From the NCBI RefSeq assembly GCF_000003815.2, contig NC_049985.1, forward strand, positions 19,067,480 to 19,131,479: a stretch of 64,000 bases of DNA, read 5' to 3'. Position numbers and translations under genes: made by a program. The notes beneath the pieces were generated by a model. The model did not search any database and was not told where the DNA came from. It saw only the letters and a program-made list of their open reading frames with translations. Shown piece after piece: positions 10,601 through 23,214 of this stretch; position 1 is the first letter of the stretch, and each line of letters opens with the position of its first letter. The DNA is from Branchiostoma floridae. Taxonomy: Eukaryota; Chordata; Leptocardii; Amphioxiformes; Branchiostomatidae.

Positions 10601-13600
10601 TTTCCATTTTGGCAATTTTATTCATTTTCATTTTTTGGTAGGTGTGTTGTGCTATAACTAGTCGGCCTCGTAGAGTAACTAGATTTCTGTTGCCGGCTCC
10701 CCTCAGATTGTATCTGATCTGTGAAGTTTTAATAGATAAATAAATAAATAAAAATAACTAACCTGTCCGGGTTTGGGAAGGTGGAGACGCATTGCAGGAT
10801 GATCGTGCGGGTAAAATTTGCATTAATGTGTCTCATTTACATAAATGGCCAGTGTGCTATTACTAACCTGTCCGGGTTAGGAAAGGTGGAGACCCACTGT
10901 AGAGTGATGCTTCTGGAGCTGATGTTAGCCACGCTGGGGAAGAGCGTGTACATGAAGCAGTCGCTATGCGGAGGAGTAACGGGCACCGGGAGATCCCCAG
11001 GCGGGTCCGCATCCGCGGGTCTCCGGGAAGGCCCTGTCGTCCTCTCCGGTGTACGTGGAGGGGATACTGTCTTCTTTGGTGGCGGTTTCATTTTTGTCAC
11101 GGCGCCTGTAACAAACCGTTCCTTGGTTGTGAGAGGTGCCTGGGTCACGCGAGGTGTCTGGGGGTTAGTTGAGGCTGCAGTACTGGTGGTAGCCGCTGGA
11201 GTGGAGGAAGACTTCGGGCAGCCAAGCTCATCGTCGGTAACCGTCTTCAACTCCCGGTCTGCTAGATCGGCAGGTGAGGCGCACTCCAGGTATGCGCGGA
11301 CGTATGTATTTTCAAGGAACTGTCTGTAAAGGATAGATTTTTTTAAAAACTTTAAAAGGTTCTTTAACTTAGTTATCTCTTTTTATAAATTCTGTTTGTC
11401 TGAGATTGCAAGAAATGTAACTGGTACTTGCAGTATCTCTTCTAAACAACGTCAATATCAAAATACGCAAAGAAAAGCCAAAAGCAATACAAGACACCAT
11501 GCAACCTAATAAAAGTTTGCGTAGAATGACATTTGTATCCGTAGGCCACCGTACAAAAAGAACCAACTGCAGCTACTAGAGCTAGCTCTGAGACGTCAAT
11601 GTCATCTTCAAAACTGTTAAATACATTTCAAAACATGGATGGATCTTCAGATATTTGGTCAGGTCTCGTCAGTTCCGTAGCCGGTGGTCATTATATATAA
11701 GGGGCAGTAAGACTGATATAATGTCCTTGATATTTAAAAAAAAGTAGCTTTATCACTGCTTTCTGTATAATCGTGTAGGCGTACCTAAAGTGCCTAAGCT
11801 GACAGGTACAATTCCAAGGATTTTTGTCCAGGTTGAGCGTGTGTAAGTACCGTAGCGAGGGGAACACGCTACTGTCAAGTGTCTGCAGACTGTTGTTGAA
11901 CACGTCCAGAACCGTTAGGTCACGCATCATCGCAAGGCCCTCTGGCGGTAAGTCCTCCAACTGCAGCGAAGAGGTGCATTGCCCATTGTATAGTACAGGA
12001 AAAGCAGTGGAAGCTGAAATGCACTTTATTTGCCATTGTTCACACTACAGTATCGAAGGAGACAAAAATATTTAAGCTAGTCAACAAAATTTTTCCCAGC
12101 TTTGCACATCGTACCGAACTACAAAAACTGTCTTCCTGTTATCACCACCCTATCAGTGATGTCTCCCAAAATTTCGGGAATTTCATCCTCCACTGCTTAC
12201 AGTAAAGAAATCATACCCGATAGCATTTATTTTAGATCAGAAGTATCACTAGTTGATTACCGCTATTTTACTTAATGTCTACTTTGTTATCGTATACCAT
12301 TCAGTATCATTATCATCATTGTACTTTCATGTATTTTTGCAATTAGCCTTCGGCCTGAGTTTGCAATAAGGATTCAGAGTTGTTACAACTGTGCCGTTCA
12401 AATAAAGAAAAATTTGGGCTGTGCCTAGCCTATAATTATTTTGGATTATTGTCAATGTTCTCAACTCGCTTAGCTCATTGTTTTCACCTTCTTACCTTAC
12501 TATTGTTCTCACCTGGTTATTATTCAGCTCCAACTCTTGAACCCTTTTCAGCGGCCTGAAGACTTCCGGATCCAGCGTGACTAGATTGTTGTTTTGAAGA
12601 AAGACGTATTTCAGATCGTTCAGACCGACAAACGCCTTGTTCTCTATCTTAGACAGTGCCATGTCTTCCATCAGGAGATACTTGAGAAGGTTCATGTTCT
12701 TAAAGCTCTCGTCTGGGAGGGTTAAGATCGGGTTGGAGGACAGCTCAAGGCGGTACAGCCCCGACAAGATCTCGAAAGACGCCTTAGGTAGCTCCGTGAG
12801 ACAGTTGTTGTCCAAGTAGAGATAGCGGAGGGCCTGGAGGCCAGTAAAGGCACCGGGAGCAATGGACGAGATACAGTTGCCGCTGAAGTGGAATAAATGA
12901 ATGAATAATCATAACATTTTTCATCTGGCATCCAAGTGATCAAATTTAAAACACATATCCTTTATCTTCTGCTGTTAATGGATTACGTTTGAACGATGTG
13001 TAGGTAACATTGTACTTTTTTGTTTAGTTGATTGGTATACTATACACTATCTGTATTATGATCATGATAAAGTATTGAAACTATTAGTGTCTGATTCATT
13101 TCAGTCCAAAGTTGCTAAATTACATAATACGTTCCATCCCTTTAATCGAAACACATAAAAGAACATACAAAACTAGAGAAATTCTTACCCACAGACCCTT
13201 TTTAGTAGGACCTTAGTCTGAAAGACAACTTATGAGAGGGTGATGCGGTACAGTCAAAGACGCAGGTCTGTGCAGCACGAGTTACTACTATAAAGGACTG
13301 ATAAAAATAAAACTATTTCATCATTAGAGCTTTAAGATACCTCAGAAACATTGCCTGCTGCTGATTGTCTGAGTTCTTGTACGTTTCAAAAACTGCCCTT
13401 GCATGTTTTATTTCAACATCGTGAATTTTCAAAATGTAAGCCCTGGTTTACATGCTTTATGTGTATCTGTAACAATCAACTCAGTTTAGTACTGTACTGT
13501 AATATGACTAATCTCCAAGCAGATCCTATGGAGCCAAGATAGTATAAAAGCTGGCTTAGCCGGCTAAGGGAGTCAAACGGGCACCGGTAAGGTTGATACG

Positions 13601-16600
13601 ATACATTACGCACCGTGGCTCTGGTTGGAGAGTATAATATGACGTACATGAGCTGACATAATGAAAAGTTGACATCGTTTCTAGGCCTCAACATTTGGTG
13701 GTATGAATCAATAAATCAAGTATGTGGTTGACAGTTAAATAAAAAAGGAACAAAGTTTTGATTACAGTAAAATTTCATCACCCTTACATATCGTGGCGAC
13801 CATAAGGAAAGCTTATTTAAATGCAGAATATGTTTGCTTTCGCATTCGTCTGAGCCTACCAACCTCCTACGCAGAGACATCCAACGGCGAAACCACCTGT
13901 CTGGATGTACCCTGCTTTCTCAACCTTCACCCTTAGTTCATGACTACCCTGCTTATAAATATTAATGAGCTTACCCTTATAAATGCAAGACCCGTTTTGA
14001 AAACTGAAAGGCCATTTCTCTGATTGGCTGACAGCTGGTTTGGGGTGGGGGCGTTAACGTCCACAGGGACTATTTGTGACGGTTGAGAAAGCAGGGTACA
14101 TCCTGCCAGGCGGTTTCGCTATTGGATGTCCCTGCATGGGAGGATGGAGCATACCTGAGGTAGAGCGAGTTGAGGCGGGAGGGTCCCTTGAACGTGTCGT
14201 TGTGCAGCGCCGTCAGGTTGTTGTAGCGAAGGTGCAGGAACACCAGGTTCGTCAGGATACTGAACGTCCCACCCTCCATGTTCCCGATAAAGTTGTTATC
14301 AAGGAACAGGTAAACAAGGTTGTTGAGACCTAAACAAAAATAAAGAAACCCTATGTAACTTAAATCTTCATGATTAAACTATGATATAGGCCTATTCACT
14401 TTGTTGGAAAAGGTCAAATTCTAAATTTTATATTTATATGCCTGGTCCCTTCAACTTTTAAATTCATCCATAATGCATCACACTTCACATGCGCACTTCG
14501 AAATATGGACTGACTTTGTGTTTCGTTCTTTCCCTTTGTCATACGGTGTCTTTTTTATCCTCACATATTATCGAACTGTTATTTATAGATTTTATACATA
14601 GAAATTAGAAACATATATCGATTCCAGTAACTGCAATAACGTTTCTGACGGATTTTTATAGCTTTCGAATCGTTTGGTATTAGTTTTATTGTTTGGCATT
14701 GTTTGAATTCTTCATTCGGCAATAGAAGCGGCGAATGTTGCCAGAGTCAAACGGCAGATACATATCTCGAAAATGCGAGTCTGCGAACTCCAAATGGCAT
14801 TTTGAGCCGGGATACAGCATATGTTCTCTCAATAGGTACATGGCTATTAGTATGTCACCGAGCCTCCTTTAAATTGATTTTTCACTCGATCCTCCAAGGA
14901 TTTTGGAATTAGGTGACCTATCTGGCGATCAACAAAAATCGGTAGAAGTATATTGAAAGTGGCTTTGACATAATTTTAGGTAAATTTGCAGCCAAAGTGT
15001 GAGACTGATTGAATGATTCGATTGACCGTGGTCTAGACGCCTCCTTGAGCACGGGACCCCCGTTTTACGTCCCTCCCGGAAGACGATATCGTTGAATGCT
15101 TCGTGAGGCTGTTGTTCTGACCCATCCAAGAACTGATCGGACTGCGCGTTCCTTAACGTCCGGGATCGAGGGATCGGGTGCATCCAACGCGCCACGCAGA
15201 CGTAGCTAACTCCGGCTTCACGCCATGTTTATGAATAGATAAACTAAAAACCATATCCAAAAGTCCAATCCAGAATGTATTCTTTTCGAAAAATTCCGCA
15301 TACAAAACAAATAAACAATATTCGCAGTTCCAATTGCAAGTTGAAATGCGCATGTCTAGGTGTCAAAGTGCGTGAGCATTCAAACTGTGAATGGGCTTAT
15401 ACGAAGATAAAGTAATCTGTGTATGAAATCACTAAGTATAAAATGAAGTAGTGTATCACTGCGTATAAAATTTAGTGGTGTACAAAATCACTGCTTGTGG
15501 TGTCGGGGTGGTGTAACTTGTAGAGGTGTAAAAATGTGTACCTGACTTCGGTCGGGGAGGTAGAAGACTACATTTACCTTCTGTCTGTACCGTGTACATG
15601 TATGCGGCACTGTTAATATAAGTTGCAAAACTTGAGTGCAGTGCCACATTGTCCTCGTCTGTCCAAAAGCAAAATAGAAAAAAAAAGATCACTATTTAGG
15701 TTTGCTCACCTCCAAACGTCCCCGCCGTGAGCTGTGTGAGCTTGTTCTCGGACAGGTACAGGTACATCAGGTTGGTCAGTCCGGAGAACGCCCCGTCCTC
15801 GATAGCTACGATGTTGTTGGAATGAAGATACACCAGGCTGAGCTGGAGGAAAAGGGGAGGGGGAGATTAGACCCACGCTACAGTTTTCATTGCAACTGTA
15901 CTACTACACATAGTAGTATAGTTTTCTAATAGTCTACTGCAGAAGTCTGCTACATCGTATATAGCACTACATTGTACAAGGTACACATAAGGTATACGTG
16001 GGCACATCCAGATTTAACTATAAGGGTCCTTTGTCGCGCCGTATTTCTGCCACTGCAAATTATTTGCCCCAACACATCCTGCCAATTATTTGCCCCAACA
16101 CATCTTGGGGGTTACAAAATACTTCAAGGGAGAGAATTGTGTTACACTTGTAGAACATACGAAATTTTAAAGCAATTTTGGGCGAATTTGGAATGAGGGG
16201 TTGCCCTATTGAGGCAAATCATTGCTCTTGCCAGCCATTCAATATTCCCACATTCAAGCGGGCAAGCCACACCACGAGAAGAAGAGAAACTGGCCGAGGG
16301 AAATATTCGTGGTACGTATACGTAGTACAGCCAGCAGAGGTTTTCTTGCGGCAGTCGAGCGTGGTTTTGTCATACAGAACTCAGCTGTTATTTGACAGGT
16401 AAAGGTTTTCATAGATCCTTATCGACGGTCGGTTATACAATAGCCAATTGTACATCAGATAAGTTGTTGGCGTGCAGGTTTAACTAAATGAAAAGTGCCT
16501 ACGTTGGTAAATGTCGCTACAGGGCGCTATTGTGCTATTTCAACATGTCTGGTCCCATGATGACAGTGAGTAAAACGTAGACGAAATATTCAGGTATACA

Positions 16601-17404
16601 CGTGTAACATGGTCGCAGTCCGTACCGTGCGGGACCACATATACATCGTTGGCGCACAGGTTAAACAGAGTTGAGGGTTAGTACTAGGGCTGGGTACCGG
16701 TATGGTGCACCAGTACAAAACCGGTTTTTCTCAATGGACCGGTCCAGAAAAACAGGACCTGAAAAAAATTCGGACCGGAAGTTGGACCGAATGGAATTCA
16801 CACGTTTTCGGGGTTACCGGTCTAGGCAAATAATAAAAGCAAAGCAGAGAAGACTCTATAGTCATTTTTACCAAATTTTACAGTCAATCGTACAGAGGTA
16901 GTTAGCCTTGTATGATTTTTAAAACGCCAGTGGGAGTCGAATACTACACAAAACAGATTTCTGTGTAGCAAAATGAATCATTGTTTTGAGTATCGTCCAT
17001 TCACTAGTTTTTACATAATGAATCAGGTCTAGGCTCAAGTCCGGACCTGCACCTGAACTGAACCTGGACCTGAATTTTCTTTACCGGTACCCATCCCTAT
17101 AATGATAGTAAACGCTGGACGTTATACGGACAGTTTTTATATTGCTACTACCATGCTGGAGATGCAAAACAGGAAACAGAACCACAAACATCGTTACCTG
17201 GTCGTGTTGCTCGAAGGCGTCGTGCGGGACCACGGACAGGTTGTTCGCGTGCAGGTTCAGCTGAGTGGTGTTGTCAGGAATATTGGTCGGGATGGCCGTC
17301 AGGTGCTGATGGTTGCAATACACTGTGCGGCCTGCAGGGGGCGTAGAACAGACACCGTTAGTTACCACAACTGTTGATTACCACAACTCGGCACGCACAC
17401 GCAC

Positions 17405-17440
<36 letters not shown>

Positions 17441-18154
17441 ACACACACACACACACATACACACGCATACACACACACATACGCACACACACACACACAC
17501 ATACACACGCATACACACACACATGCGCACACACACACACACACATACATGTACGGGCGCGCACACACACACACAACACACACACACACAACACATACGC
17601 ACACATATAACAGAAATTTCGGCTGCCTTTCATTCTAATAACATCCGGCGTTCCAGATGTACGATAAGAGAGCAGGAAGTACATTCTGCAAAAACAAAGG
17701 AACCCCCCCCCCCCGAAAAAATTCATTTTGAAAAGGCCAGAAAGGTTGAACAAAAGGCAGAACACCATTTTTTTTAAATATTTGTTCTTGCACATTGATA
17801 TACTTTTGCAACATTGATATCCGATTTGCGATATTTTTCCCGAATTTACGGCACATAATTACTCATTTTACAGCTGCTTTGTACGATTTACAGTATTGTT
17901 GAAAGTGCTGTCACTTTTAAACGGCCGAAAATGGACATGCACCGGATGTCAATCATACGATCAATTCAAAATGGCGACAGGTAACGCTAAATATGAATTT
18001 CTCTGCATACGCGTGTTTTGAAGCATAAGCCTTCTCACTACTCGACGTTCTCACCTGTACACCAGCATCCTTTAGGACAGGCGTTGGACTGGGCGTCGGC
18101 CAGTTTCCATGGCAACGCCAGCAAGGTCAACAGTATGGCGAGTTTTGGAAACAT
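7624..18154 (-). CDS. LRR and fibronectin III transmembrane protein, complete 10-exon gene
   Basis: Ten coding exons join in frame with GT-AG introns: 18055-18154, 17198-17331, 15710-15842, 14155-14329, 12513-12882, 11785-11960, 10868-11323, 9806-9932, 8816-9068 and 7624-7880, giving 726 residues plus stop. Domains: signal peptide (about 1-22, [16 protein letters not shown]), cysteine-rich LRRNT (CPKGCWC), about ten LRRs (55-345, LxxLxLxxN), LRRCT (NPWNCTC...ECASP, about 350-400), a Ser/Thr/Pro-rich linker (400-475), an FN3 domain (about 475-575), one membrane segment (about 598-622) followed by IRRR, and a cytoplasmic tail of about 100 residues with an acidic DDDEEP patch. The order LRR-FN3-TM without Ig resembles FLRT-type adhesion receptors, so a cell-surface adhesion or signalling role is likely. 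I do not assign orthology. Intron phases are mixed and LRR exons are not one-repeat units. No frame break is seen. Confidence 0.88.
8182..8189 (-). terminator. RNA polymerase III terminator of the tRNA gene
   Basis: A run of eight T on the minus strand starts four bases after the tRNA discriminator base, as expected for a pol III stop. Confidence 0.85.
8194..8279 (-). tRNA. tRNA-Arg (anticodon TCT) with a short intron
   Basis: The 86-nt sequence folds into a complete cloverleaf: acceptor GGCCACG with CGTGGTC, D-arm with GCGC/GCGC, anticodon stem CCGGA/TTCGG, and T-arm GTGGG/CCCAC around TTCGAGT. The loop reads CT-TCT-A, then about 12 nt of intron (GTGGGCTCAGTT), then A before the 3' strand. 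An intron one base 3' of the anticodon is usual for animal tRNA-Arg(TCT). Boxes A (TGGCGCAATGG) and B (GGTTCGAGTCC) are intact and a T8 terminator follows. It sits in intron 9 of the LRR gene on the same strand. It looks functional. Confidence 0.92.
8395..8640. repeat. Trinucleotide-rich (TAC)n-like low-complexity stretch
   Basis: Repeated CTACTACTAC, TCTACTTCTACTTC and related motifs within intron 9 of the LRR gene. Open frames here are compositional. Confidence 0.7.
9469..9569. mobile_element. 101-bp MITE with TA target duplication
   Basis: GCCTGGTATCCAGCCGTATT at the left is repeated inverted at the right end (CGTCTGGATACCAGGC), and TA flanks both sides. Internal sequence also pairs (CTGTACTACAGAAG). 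It lies in intron 8 of the LRR gene. Confidence 0.75.
9643..9798. mobile_element. MITE, TGTAAATGCA family, copy 1
   Basis: The left end TGTAAATGCATTTAAGTTCG and the right end GCGAACATTTCTGCATTTA are inverted, with GCGG-rich internal boxes. The same family is at 45211-45421 and 53171-53326. Its right end stops only seven bases short of the end of LRR exon 8 (9806), so the exon's splice donor abuts the insertion. Confidence 0.75.
10756..10806 (-). pseudogene. Duplicated 3' end of LRR-gene exon 7, with splice donor
   Basis: This 50-bp stretch of intron 7 repeats the last part of exon 7 and its donor (10868-10915). It still codes [11 protein letters not shown] followed by GTTAGT. No acceptor is seen upstream of it, so it is probably a relic of a small tandem duplication. 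Use as an alternative 3' exon end cannot be excluded. Confidence 0.7.
13864..14143. mobile_element. 280-bp MITE with about 62-bp terminal inverted repeats
   Basis: The left arm 13864-13925 (CCTCCTACGCAGAGACATCC...) matches the reverse complement of 14081-14143, both ending in GGATGTACCCTGCTTTCTCA-type sequence. It lies in intron 4 and its outer edge ends 12 bases before the exon 4 boundary at 14155. Confidence 0.75.
16685..17100. mobile_element. 416-bp hAT-like MITE
   Basis: The ends are TAGGGCTGGGTACCGGTA and its near inverse TACCGGTACCCATCCCTA. Internal ACCGG and GGACC motifs repeat. The TIR sequence resembles hAT-type non-autonomous elements; I could not confirm an 8-bp target duplication. 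Located in intron 2 of the LRR gene. Confidence 0.6.
17395..17606. repeat. (CA)n microsatellite
   Basis: A long CA repeat with interspersed CATA and CGCA variants in intron 1 of the LRR gene. Open frames of Thr-His or Cys-Val repeats on both strands are artefacts of it. Confidence 0.95.
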
Positions 18155-19798
18155 GGCTGCGTAAAAGATTGGGAAAGTTCTATTTCATTGAAAGCGGAGA
18201 CAGTATTTCTTAATCTCCAGGCAGATCCCAGATGACATAAGATAGTACAAAACTGGCCAAGGAGTGTCGTCATCCAAGAGGTGTCCATTTGCCCGGTAGC
18301 CAAACACACTCCTAGGCCGGCTTCACTCCTCTGCCAGCGTTTGATAATATCATATACTACCGTGGGTTCTGCTTCGAGATTACGAATTTCTCAGATAAAA
18401 TGCTCGTCTTTCAGACGTTCAATGTTTTAAGATAACGTCGTAGTTAACCTGAATGCCCAAAATCCTCTCGAGGCACAGTTTATATATGCTTTATATATAT
18501 ATTCATGTGACTACCTGAAGGATGGATTGCAACGATGACAAAAGCGGACCTTGTCGACTCGATGGACGAACAACAACATGTATATGCTGGGGTATTAAAT
18601 ACGTGACGCTTGTGGTAACATAGTCAGCTCAGAGATCAAGTATGATGTAAGCTCAAGTTATAATACTGCAGAGTAACCTTTGGTTTTGTAAGGTACCACT
18701 CTCCTGATTGTTGTCATATGTTCAAGTGGGGTATTACATACAAGCATTGTTGCCATGGTCAATAGATATATGTAGATCGAAAGACACTGTATTTCGGACA
18801 TGAAATTAAATATGAAATTGGTACAACCCCCCTCCCTTCCCATAAAACTGACCGGAAGAACTTTTTTTCATACTCGTGATATCAATCATAACGGAAAATA
18901 ACATTAAAAAATACATCCAAGGCTTGAATAGAATGATTTCAATAAAGTTTTTTTTCTTATTACTAGTCATAGTCAATTAGAAGGCAAACCTGCTTTTAGA
19001 GAAAAAAAAAACAAGCCATCAAGACAGCTGAGAACGCTGCATACGGTAAAAAAACTTTAAGAAAACTAAAATGTTATAATGTATTTATTTTCAATTTCGC
19101 TGATTAATAAAAATAATGGGTCTTACCTTGTTCAGAAGAGTTGATATATCGTTTTAGTTGCAAGGGCTAACAAAGCGAATGATGAAGCCCTCGTAAGATT
19201 TGATGCTTTTGTACGAGAGTCAAGAAAACAAATAGCCTCAAAGTGTCACTCAAAGGCGCGCCAACCGAATTTGCATATCTAAATTTGTGACAGTATCTGT
19301 AAATATCTTGGGTGGGTCCAGTTTGAACCAAGGTTGTGTAGGTTTCTAACGAGATCTGAAATCTTTTTCTAAACTTGTCGTATGTAAATTTTCTATTCGT
19401 TCTTTTTTTCATAAAGTCAATTAATGTGATTCACAAATCATATTGATAATGAAAAGATAATAGTTATACAGTCAAAACCCGTCAATGATTTTAAAATGCT
19501 TATTGAAAGAATAATCCCCGGTATTCAATGGTATCTCCCAGTTTCCCGCCCAACTCGTTGCGGGTCTGACTGTGAGAGGAAGCTGTTTCCCCACCTTCCT
19601 GTTTGGCAATTTTATCAGAGGCAACAGACGGGACATGGGAGGAAGTTTCGGAGAAGGCTTTTATAAGAGGTGTGGAGAGATCTTTGTATAACGCCTGACA
19701 TTGGCGATATCATAAGAAAAGTGGCGGTCATAACGCTTTTGGCTGATTGTGCAAATCAAAGATATGGCCCCAATGCGAATTACGGTATTGTTCCTATT
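18155..19798. other. Upstream region of the LRR gene, unassigned
   Basis: This contains the LRR gene's promoter and 5' leader, which I cannot place exactly. No coding region or clear repeat is visible. Confidence 0.4.
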
Positions 19799-20031
19799 TA
19801 TACCCCTGTCACATTTGGTGAAAATCGAATGGACGACGATTCTGCGGCAATCGCCCGTGCCTCGCTTATGATAACTTTATTGCACAACAATTGTACAAGG
19901 TAAAAAGTATGGCTTATTTGTGACAAGGACGGTTTTCAGGTGAGACATACGCGCAACCCTCTGTCGATCTTAAATTTGGCCGATCTTCCATCAATACGCC
20001 CGAAGATCGTGGATGAGATAACAGGGGTATT
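19799..20031 (+). mobile_element. TACCCCTGTCAC-type MITE, copy 1
   Basis: The ends TACCCCTGTCACATTTGG and the inverse GATAACAGGGGTA define about 233 bp. An inverted relative is at 22086-22311, matching across CGCCCGAAGATCGTGGAT and TTATTGCACAACAATTGTAC. Confidence 0.7.
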
Positions 20032-20394
20032 AGGACCTGGTCATATACGCCGTATAAAAATTGCAGGATAGCAAACTGAGGACATTTTAAAGATTATCGT
20101 GTTATTCAAACTTCAGACGAATTATTACGGAAATGTACTTGGCTTTTACTTTTTAGGATTCACAGTTAGTGAGGCATTTCTGTCAGTTAGGACTGGAAGG
20201 ACTGGCAACAAGTACATTGAAAGAAGTGCATCACTTTGGCTTGAACCCCGAGTATTATAAAGACTTTAATTCTAACCCCTAATGAAATACACCTCGAAAA
20301 AACACCGATCTGAAAGCCTATGCAAATGCTGATATACATGAAAAGGAGACGGTCGTTTCGAAAGGCGACGACCGTTTACGAGCAGTGTAGCGAA

Positions 20395-20560
20395 GAGCTA
20401 AAGCTAAGGGCACAACCCGCCATACGTGCAAATAAGTGCTGTCTACGTGCCAAAACGTGGGCAATCTTTTGGGATCCGTAAGTGGTAAGTACCGTCCCGC
20501 CATCGGGCTGCGTATATGCCCCCCGTACATGCCAAGAAAAGGTACGGACAAATTGCACGT
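20395..20560. repeat. ACGTGCC-rich dispersed repeat, copy 1
   Basis: The stretch CAAATAAGTGCTGTCTACGT / GCCAAAACGTGGGCAATCTT and its neighbours recur in inverse orientation, tandemly, at 63640-63838. I cannot assign it to a known element. Confidence 0.6.
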
Positions 20561-21317
20561 ACGGTAGGTTTTGCTACTGGCTTAATTAAGAAAACACAGA
20601 TTACGAGAGAGACGTATATCATACTAGATGCCGCCGAGCCCGACCCTTCATCTGATTGGAGATCAGATAAACAAACATCAAACGGACGTTCCCGGACGTT
20701 AAGTAACCCCTTGGAGGTTATTATCAACCGGCAGGTTGTTGTCCAGTAATCTCCTCTTTTCACACTGTGCGTGCCCGAAGCGGTTCCGTAGGGAAGTTTC
20801 CTTCAGCATTGGGGTGGGGGTCCGGGTGGGGGGCACATATAAGAATACAAGCAGATATAAGAATCCGGTTTCACTGTGAATCTCGCCCCCGGACCCCCAG
20901 CCATCTCGCCCCTGGGGAGACAGGTGAATACAATGAAACATATCTTATATCGAGAATCAGGTATATGCAATAATGGGAATACATGGGACCCAACCCTCGG
21001 AAACAAATTCAACTATCTTTTTACCATGAAATTACGTTAATATTGATGTTATTTTTTTAATTCACATTTATTTAACGAGGATTTGACCAAAAGCAAAGTT
21101 GCTTATCTGAGTCTTCTCCTCTTACACATGACAAAAATAAGGACACACATACAAAATAACGAACACTGTTAAAATAAAAATAGTCAAAATATAATGATAA
21201 CGACGTGAAAATAAACAAGGAATCAAGTAACAGAGTGAACGTGCAGCTGGTTAACAAACTTAGGAATAATCAAATAAGGCTATATAATCAACTAAAACTA
21301 AAATCGACCTTCTGTGA

Positions 21318-21605
21318 NNNNNNNNNNNNNNNNNNNNNNNNNNNNNNNNNNNNNNNNNNNNNNNNNNNNNNNNNNNNNNNNNNNNNNNNNNNNNNNNNNN
21401 NNNNNNNNNNNNNNNNNNNNNNNNNNNNNNNNNNNNNNNNNNNNNNNNNNNNNNNNNNNNNNNNNNNNNNNNNNNNNNNNNNNNNNNNNNNNNNNNNNNN
21501 NNNNNNNNNNNNNNNNNNNNNNNNNNNNNNNNNNNNNNNNNNNNNNNNNNNNNNNNNNNNNNNNNNNNNNNNNNNNNNNNNNNNNNNNNNNNNNNNNNNN
21601 NNNNN
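21318..21605. other. Assembly gap (288 N)
   Basis: Unsequenced. Nothing can be said about its content; apparent reading frames across it are meaningless. Confidence 1.
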
Positions 21606-21711
21606 GGATAGAGTTATCAATGGATGTATCAAACCCGTCTACTAATATCATTCTGAAACTGCATTTTGTGATTAATATCAATAAACTTCTAAAATGTCAA
21701 GTAAACCCATT

Positions 21712-21778
21712 TGGGGGGGGGGGGCAAGATCAGTAGCCGGGGAGGGCGAGATCACGGGGGAGGGGGGGGAGGGTGCGA
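21712..21778 (+). other. G-rich tract with G-quadruplex potential
   Basis: Several runs of four or more G (GGGGGGGGGG, GGGGAGGG, GGGGGAGGGGGGG) occur within about 65 bp, 110 bp right of the assembly gap. Confidence 0.5.
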
Positions 21779-21832
21779 GATCGCTGTGACACCGGTTCAT
21801 TCATGTACCATCTGTAACGCAACTCGACACTT

Positions 21833-22000
21833 TTGCGTGGCGCAATCGGCAGCGCGTTGGGCTCAGGCCCAAAAGGTCCCGATTTCGGAACCTGTCGTGT
21901 TACCGATCTTGTGCCCTTGGGTAAGGCACTTTACACGACTTTCCTCACTTTACTCAATTGAAAATGAGTATCATTCACCCGGAGATCCTAATCAAAACCA
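21833..22000 (+). repeat. tRNA-derived SINE, copy 2
   Basis: GCGTGGCGCAATCGGCAGCG, then CCGATCTTGTGCCCTTGGGT and a GGCACTTTACACGACTTTCC tail match copy 1 at 4316. Box B is degraded. Confidence 0.75.
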
Positions 22001-22085
22001 ATTTGAAACCAAATTGTGCGCTGTCTGTGGCTCTAACGGCTAGCCTGCTTCTGTAGCAATTCTTTTCTCGTTTCTAGTAGCACAA

Positions 22086-22311
22086 TACCCCTGTCACATT
22101 ATCCACGATCTTCGGGCGTATTGATGAAAAATCGGCCATATTTAAGATCGACAAAGGTATATTTTCACATAAAGACCGTCCCTGCCACATATAAGCCATA
22201 CTTTGTACCTTGTACAATTGTTGTGCAATAAATTTATTATTATAAGTGAAGCTCAGGCGATTGCTGCAGAATCGTCGTCTGATCGATTTTCTCCAAATTT
22301 TATAGGGGTAT
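22086..22311 (-). mobile_element. TACCCCTGTCAC-type MITE, copy 2
   Basis: Inverse orientation of the copy at 19799-20031, with TACCCCTGTCACATTATCCA at one end and TATAGGGGTA at the other. Confidence 0.7.
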
Positions 22312-23214
22312 AACATACCTACCTACCTACTTAGTCCTTTGAATTCCAGGTTGTTGGAGGGATCCGGACTTTTTAAAGGTTCGAGCAGGCGAAACTTCTA
22401 AAAAGTTGAATACTGAAAATAGTACTATCTGTTGCAAAACAGGCGTAACACGCATGTGCCATGGCCCGATTCTCACATTTGCATGGACATTAGGCCATCT
22501 TGCGGACTACATCTGTCTTACAAAGGGTAGTACGTAGAAGAGTAGCCTCCCATGAATATTTATAGCAGATGAGCGCTGTGTTTATAATATTTCAACCATT
22601 GATACCACACATCACTAATCGGAAGTAGCAATGAGTTTTAGGTAAGTGAATTTCGACATTGGCAAATTTCTATGGAAACTATGGGATTCTCACGGCCCTT
22701 CTATGATGTTTGGTCCGCCGTGAGAATCGGTCCGCCCTCACAGTCTTCCATATGAGTGATCTAGGAGACGATATTGACTTTTATTAACTCGGGCATGTCT
22801 ACCTGAGTCTCGACATTGCAATGCAAGTACTTTCAGAAGTGGTCACCCTCACAGTCTTACATTTCAGTGATCTATGTAAAGACCTCGTTTTATTATTTTA
22901 TATTTGTAAGCTATATGCAATCTCATTTTTATGCAGACAGTTGGATTCCGTGATCATCGCTAATGGTGAAGAGTTAGATGCACCTTGTGCACATTGTACG
23001 TATACGTATGGGCCTTCGTAGTTTTTAGGCCATGTCCACTTTTTGCGTCGCCACTCCAAATATGGTACCCGGACCGATTCTCACGACCGGACCTATCTTC
23101 ATAATAATATGATAATGAACTGTATTGCATGACATTTGTACTTGGTACAATGTATATCAATGATTATTGCACAAAGTAAAAAATGGGTCTATACAATAAT
23201 GTTCATAGAACACC
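22312..23214. other. Unassigned intergenic DNA
   Basis: A stretch around 22600-22690 (TTTTAGGTAAGTGAATTTCG) resembles 23355-23410, suggesting an old local duplication. Near 23110-23195, ATTGCATGACATTTGTACTT-type sequence recurs at 48715-48780 and looks like a retroelement 3' end. No gene seen. Confidence 0.4.

Noticed and set aside
17384-17610. Possible CRISPR-like regular repeat patterns here and in the CTCCGGAG array
   Set aside because: This is eukaryotic sequence; units are contiguous minisatellites or microsatellites without unique spacers of equal length.
17313-17795. Long frames of Thr-His and Cys-Val repeats on both strands
   Set aside because: They are translations of a CA microsatellite in an intron.
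21205-21736. Frames across 21318-21605
   Set aside because: They consist of unknown bases in the assembly gap.
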